The position numbers were made by a program, and so were the translations under genes. A stretch of 64,000 nt of DNA. Origin: Anaeramoeba flamelloides (Eukaryota; Metamonada; Anaeramoebidae). Below, in pieces: positions 59,070 to 64,000 of this stretch (position 1 is its first letter; the number at the start of each line of letters is the position of its first letter). The notes under the pieces are model-generated. The model was given only the letters and a program-made list of their open reading frames with translations. It was not told the origin of the DNA and ran no database searches. The stretch covers positions 5,292,501 through 5,356,500 of the forward strand of contig JANTQA010000012.1 of assembly GCA_027625915.1 (NCBI GenBank), read 5' to 3'.

Positions 59070-60888
59070 GAAAATCAGCAACTGCAAAATTTCGCAAATC
59101 AAACTTTTATTTTTAAATTTAATTTTCAATCAATTTATTTTATTTTTTAGTTTCGTTGGTCATTTAAGATATATCTATTGTTTAAATGAAATTACAATTA
59201 AAATCCGAGAAATAATTGTTGTGAAAATAACAAAAATAAAAACGCCAAAAGCTGATTTTCACATTTTTTTACGAAATATATTCTAGTTGGTGAAAATTTA
59301 TTTTTGATAATTTCGATTTTTTTTCTCTGGAACTGCCCAGCCTATGAACTCTGGAACTGCCCAGCCCATGAAAATAATCTCTGGAACCGTCCAGCCTATG
59401 AAAATAATCGTAAAATCTGGATATCAGAATTAAAAAAAATCAATATATCTCATATATTAAAAAACAACACTATTTTTAATATTATTAACAGAAAAGATTC
59501 CATTATATTTATTATCACAAGTGGAAAATAAAGGTATATCGAAATCTTTTAAAAAATTACTAAATCACAATTTAGTTTTTTGGGCAAACAAGAGGAATTA
59601 AAAACTCCTCCCTTAAACAATAAAAAAAAAAAAAAAAAAATTTTGATTTTTGAGAGAATTTTTCCATTTGAGTATATTTAAAAAGTGAATTTTTTTGAAT
59701 TATTTAAAAAAAATCTATTTTCATGTGTTTTTTTGGTCAAAATTTTACTATTTAATGTAAAAATATTGAATATTTTTATGATTATTTTGATTTCTAAGGG
59801 AAATTTAAGACTAGAAAATTAATCTATTTTAAAAAATTTTATCAAAATTATAATTTATTATTTTGGATAACACAAAATATTGTAATAATTGTCAAAATAT
59901 TGTATATGAATTTCAATATTTAGTAGATTATTGTGATAATTTGGGAGATATTGAACAAAAATCAATTTAAATGAATTTTTTGTTAGAATTTTAATATATA
60001 AAATTAAAATCTTGAATAGTATTATGAATATTTTGATTTTTTTCTGATATTTATAACTTGGAAATCAAGTTTAAATCCAAAATTTGAGCAATTAACATTT
60101 TTAATGTTCCGAAAAACTCAAATATTTTTTTAGATTTATCAAAATATTTGGTGTAAATTTTTATAATATTTGAATTTTTTAATAATAACTAAAGTAAAAT
60201 GATCAAAAACCAATTTATGGGTGTTTTTTATGTCAAAATATTAATATATAATGATAAAATATTGATTATTTACGTGGCAAAAAATACCTTTAAATGGTTT
60301 TTGTTCAAAATATCTCTCAAATTATCATGATGATATACTAAATATTGAAATTCATATACAATATTTTGACAATTATTACAATATTTTGTGTTATCCAAAA
60401 TAATAAATTATAATTTTGATAAAATTTTTTAAAATAGATTAATTTTCTAGTCTTAAATTTCCCTTAGAAATCAAAATAATCATAAAAATATTCAATATTT
60501 TTACATTATATGGTAAAATTTTGACAAAAAAAACACATGTAAATAGATTTTTTTAAAAAAATAATTCAAAAATATTCACAATTTTTTAAATACTCAAATC
60601 AAGAAATTCTCTCAAAAATCAAAATTTTCTGAAAAAAAATCAAAATTATCAAAAATAAATTGTCACAAAATAGAAAATATATGGTAAAAAATTAGAAAAT
60701 CAGCTTTTGACGTTTATATTTTATTTATTTTCTCAACAAAAAATTCTCGGATTTTATTGCAACTTTATTTAAACAATAGATATATCTTAAATTACCAACG
60801 AAGCTAAAAAACAAATTGATTGAAAATTAACTTTAACAATAAAAGTTCGATTTGTCAAATTTTGTAGTTGCCGGTTTTCGCTGTTTTA
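59070..60888. repeat. 1.8-kb inverted repeat (foldback)
   Basis: The outer ends ggcgaaaatcagcaactgca (59076) and its diverged complement (gtagttgccggttttcgct, about 60868-60886) pair. Pairing continues inward through aagatatatctattgttta, ctaagggaaatttaagacta and ataacacaaaatattgtaat to about 59980, matching about 60888-60285 on the right. The centre is a spacer of about 300 bp. The arms differ at scattered sites. The left arm contains a 316-bp insertion at 59325-59640. No protein is encoded. Confidence 0.8.
59325..59640 (+). mobile_element. Poly(A) retroposon inserted in the inverted repeat
   Basis: It starts with three tandem units of ctctggaactgcccagcc plus tatgaa (24-30 bp each), then a body shared with 45043-45230 (atgaaaataatcgtaaaat), the terminal hairpin agaggaattaaaaactcctc, and about 18 A. 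The right arm of the surrounding inverted repeat has the uninterrupted site (in the complement, gattttttttc then agaaaattttg), which defines the insertion to within a few bases. Confidence 0.75.
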
Positions 60889-61974
60889 TTACCTATCCAA
60901 ATTCCCCTTTAAAATAGCTTTTAAAACCATGTTACATGTACAGAATTTTCTTTATTTGTTATATATTAATGAAGAAAATTAAGTGGTGTTTTAAAAAGTG
61001 TTCTAAAGGGTCAAAGCGTAGGAAATTTTATAATTTTTGATCACCAATACTTTCCTATTTCATACAAAGACATATTTTGATAAGAAAAAAAGGGAGTGGG
61101 TTTGGTATAGGATTGAAATCATCAAAATTCCTATATACCGAAAAGAATCTATTTTTTTTTCTCAATCAACGAACAATATTGTTTTTTTTTTTTAAATTTA
61201 CAAATAACTGGGGTATTTTTACAAATTTGCTACCCGCCTGATTACTGAATGCTAATTTCCTAAAAAACATACAAAAAAAAATTCAGACACAATTTGTCTT
61301 GATACTAACAAATAGATCTCAAAAGAAACAAAACAAACAAAAAAAAAAATATCACATGTAAATAAAAAAGAGATGTTTGGTCTTTTTTTAGAATGATTGT
61401 TTCTTTTCAAATACCAAGCCAAGTAAATACCATCTTAAAAGTATAGTTCTGAACTTTAATTTTTGTTAAAACCAAAAGAACCAACACAAAACCAAAAATA
61501 ATAAGAGAATCCCAGAACTCTTTTGTTAGAATTAATCAGATTTATGGAGACAATAGAAAAATCCATTTAACCCAAGAATCAAAAATCATAGATAATGTGA
61601 TCTTTGTAAGATAGGGTTGTTTATTGAAAGTGTTTAAAATGATCATCATTTCTTATACTTGAAAATTGTGATTATTTTTCGTTTTCATTTGAAAGTTCCG
61701 TAAAAAGGGTGCAATAGTTTATGTACTGAAAAAATTCTTTTTTATTTTTTATTAAAATTACACTATATGATTTTTTTCATCCAAATTGGAAAATAATTTA
61801 CAGATCATTCCTCCCCAATTTAAATGAGAATGGATCAAATTATGTCTTGAAAATTTAATAAATGGCTCACTTCGTCCTTAAAAAAGTTTTAATTCTGTAT
61901 TAATCATAAAAAAAAAGAGTTTGTACTTTTTTTTTTTTTCGGATTTAATGGGGTATATTTTAATTCATCTTATT
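60889..61974. other. Gene-poor stretch
   Basis: AT-rich DNA with no supported gene, RNA gene or repeat terminus. Confidence 0.35.
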
Positions 61975-62041
61975 AGCTGTTAGGATTTTTTTTTTAATTT
62001 TGAAGAATTGAGTTAAATCTTTTATTTTATTTCATTCTTTA

Positions 62042-63071
62042 CAGTTTGTTCAATAACCCGTGTTGTCGTCCCTTTTTGTGTTTTTAAAAATTATTAGTGT
62101 TTTTTTTTGAAATAACTGTTGTTTTTTTTTTTTAAATGTTTTTTTTTTTTTTTTTAACTGTGGTTCTTGGTTTTTATTTTGTGTTTTAACAAAAAAATAT
62201 AGTTCAGTTTAACTTTGCTTTCAAATCAAACAATATGTACAATATATCATTTTATGGAAATGTTTTTCTACAACCTTCAATTCCAGTCTCCTCATAAAAG
62301 ACTTCTAATTCAACAAAATTTGAACAAACCAATACAAAAATCCACAACCATATCTTTCAATTTGATTAAAAACAAAAAAAAACAATAAAAAGGATAAAAA
62401 CAGTTTCTTAAAAACTTTTTGATGGGTACCTCGACACTATCAAAAAAATGAGATATAAATTTTTCAAAGTTTTTTGATCAAGAACAAAAATTCATTACAA
62501 TTTACTTTTTTCCTCAAGTCAATCGTCTTCAAATCATATCTTGGAATTGACTGACTTTATTTATTTGTTTTCATTCTTTTTTTCATTTATTGGATGAGAT
62601 ATGAATCCTCAATAAAGAATATTTCATATTGAATCAAAAATTTAATTATCCAATATATTATTCTTATTAAAATTCTACAAGAACATACCCAATGACTAAA
62701 TTATTTATAAATCAATTCATTTTCAACAATTTTCTTGATGAGAGGAAATTAAGCCACTTAAAAGATCAATTTTCATTGTCTATGACAAGATCTTTCAATT
62801 TTTCAATCAATTAGAAGAAAAAATATTTCTTTGATACTTTGAAAAAAATTTCTTTTATGACTTCGAGAAGGACAATATTATAACAAGACAGACTTTTCTA
62901 TTAAAAACAAAGACACTCTTGATAAGATTTAATTTCAACAACAATTAAAAACAAGTAAACAATAATAAAAAAGTCGAAAAACAACAGTTCAAAACACTTT
63001 TTTAAAAAAACCACAATAAAGGTTGAAAAAAAAATATTTATTGAAGTTGACACGGGTTATTGAACAAACTG
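62042..63071. mobile_element. 1.03-kb Tc1/mariner-type element, no transposase
   Basis: Perfect terminal repeats CAGTTTGTTCAATAACCCGT and its complement are flanked by TA on both sides (62040-62041 and 63072-63073). It interrupts a palindromic hairpin module: the left half is at 61990-62039 and the right half resumes at 63072 with gaattcgggaaaac. The interior is AT-rich with no transposase-like frame, so the element is non-autonomous or fully decayed. Confidence 0.75.
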
Positions 63072-63180
63072 TAGAATTCGGGAAAACTTTCATTAGGTTT
63101 TTTTTATTTCTTAAATTAAAAAAAACCTAGTCACTCTACAATAGTCAACGGTGCTTGAATACACTCTACAGCACTTTAGA
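63072..63180. repeat. Palindromic module and decamer linkers
   Basis: Second half of the interrupted module, a short palindrome (ggttttttttatttctt / aattaaaaaaaacc, about 63097-63128), then decamer linkers gtcactctac, aatagtcaac, ggtgcttgaa, tacactctac, agcactttag (63130-63179). This keeps the 10-bp period seen at 17665 and 17942. Confidence 0.7.
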
Positions 63181-64000
63181 ATTCCTCAATTTTTATATTG
63201 AAATTTATTTAAAGTAAAAAAGTTTTCACTTTTTTCAAATGGACGTAAAACAATAAACCAGGATCCCAAATTTCCTACTATCTCGAAGGAATTAGTTTGA
63301 AAAATAAAAGGAAAATGAAGAAAAACTCAGGTAGCATTTGTTATTGAAATACCAGAAAGGAGATTGAATAAAACAATCATTGGAAACCTTTTGGAAATAT
63401 TCACCATTGTGAAAAAAATTTGGTTCATTAATAAAAATTGGGTCAGTCAAAAATTTGTTTTCGTTTGTTAAATAGTAAATATTAGCAAAATGGTTTTTGA
63501 TCAAAGTAAAATTTTATGAACAAATCTTACATTTAAGAAAAACCAAAGTCATTATCAATAATAATTTTCAAAGACAATATTATCTTGTTGCATTTTAACT
63601 TTTAGAATTACTGTGGAACTCTAAAAAACAAAAATTTATTTTTAATTGTCAACTTTACTAAAAATAAGAGAACTATTTCATAGGAAATCTTATAATCTAT
63701 TAATATAATAAGATATTTATCATTGTTAATGAACGCAAATTTATCACAGTTAATCTTAAATATCCTTTTAAACCAAATTGAATAATAAAATCTTCCAAAA
63801 AAGCTGTTTTTTTGAAAGAGGTTGTTTTCCACTAATGTCTACAATCAAAACTTCAAAATACCGAAATATCAAGATTTCAGAAACCATTTAAATTCTTTAA
63901 ATCCCCATAGACAAACCTTAATTTAAAACAATTATTAATTTTTGGTCTTCCCAAACAATGATTAACTTGATCTTGGAATGTAATCTAATAAAAAAAAACA
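63181..64000. other. AT-rich right flank, no gene accepted
   Basis: Two minus-strand frames of 70-74 codons (63292-63504 and 63608-63832) are Phe/Asn/Tyr/Lys-rich without motifs or splice context. They could be exon fragments of a gene continuing beyond the window, but nothing supports this. Confidence 0.3.

Noticed and set aside
62042-63071. Autonomous mariner transposon
   Set aside because: The length and ends fit, but no transposase-like segment is readable in any frame.

Overview
This window looks like nuclear DNA from an extremely AT-rich unicellular eukaryote. Evidence seen directly: spliceosomal introns with GT...AG ends and T-rich 3' ends (often ending aatag), A-rich sequence before start codons, long gene-poor stretches, LINE reverse transcriptase remains, many small inverted-repeat transposons, and standard-code stops. 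Ankyrin plus double-BTB proteins and a LeuC-LeuD fusion would suit an anaerobic amoeboid protist such as an Anaeramoeba-like metamonad. That placement is inference only.

Genes, left to right. 629-1582 (+) is a Lys-rich protein with a SAP-like N-terminus. 6735-8357 (+) is an intronless protein of 14 TPR repeats with a Lys/His tail. 11991-17083 (-) holds ankyrin and BTB exons that are phase-compatible and probably form one gene around a 2.9-kb intron carrying a broken LINE and palindromic repeats. 22754-22865 (-) is a tRNA-like gene. 26403-28376 (-) is an intronless LeuC-LeuD fused hydro-lyase. 31789-32708 (+) is ribosomal protein S14 in four exons. 37437-42959 (-) is an unrecognised helical protein, probably with a 3-kb intron full of repeats. 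45489-50997 (-) is a multi-exon gene encoding a repeated P-x-x-Y-x-T-F / W motif. 57299-58577 (+) is a tandem fusion of two thymidine kinase domains, the first lacking key residues.

The remainder is mostly repeats, and these are the most interesting part. A family of modular palindromes (hairpin units of about 70 bp) is joined by linkers with an exact 10-bp period. In several places it ends in a shared 3' hairpin followed by poly(A). One such 3' end lies directly downstream, in the same orientation, of the broken LINE, suggesting that the LINE's 3' end mobilises these units. Other repeats include a 198-bp Tc1/mariner-type MITE in three copies, a CACTA-like 447-448 bp pair (one copy just upstream of RPS14), a long-TIR family at 5.4, 44 and 49 kb, a TAGTG-ended TIR family at 41.6 and 55.5 kb, a SINE-like family with a visible target duplication and a matching empty site, a 700-bp dispersed repeat, and a 1.8-kb inverted repeat at 59.07-60.89 kb. 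One arm of that inverted repeat carries a retroposon whose empty site is kept in the other arm.

The large introns collect the repeats, while coding exons and the two intronless, relatively GC-rich genes are free of them. Exon models come from reading splice signals and phase by eye and have not been checked against transcripts.
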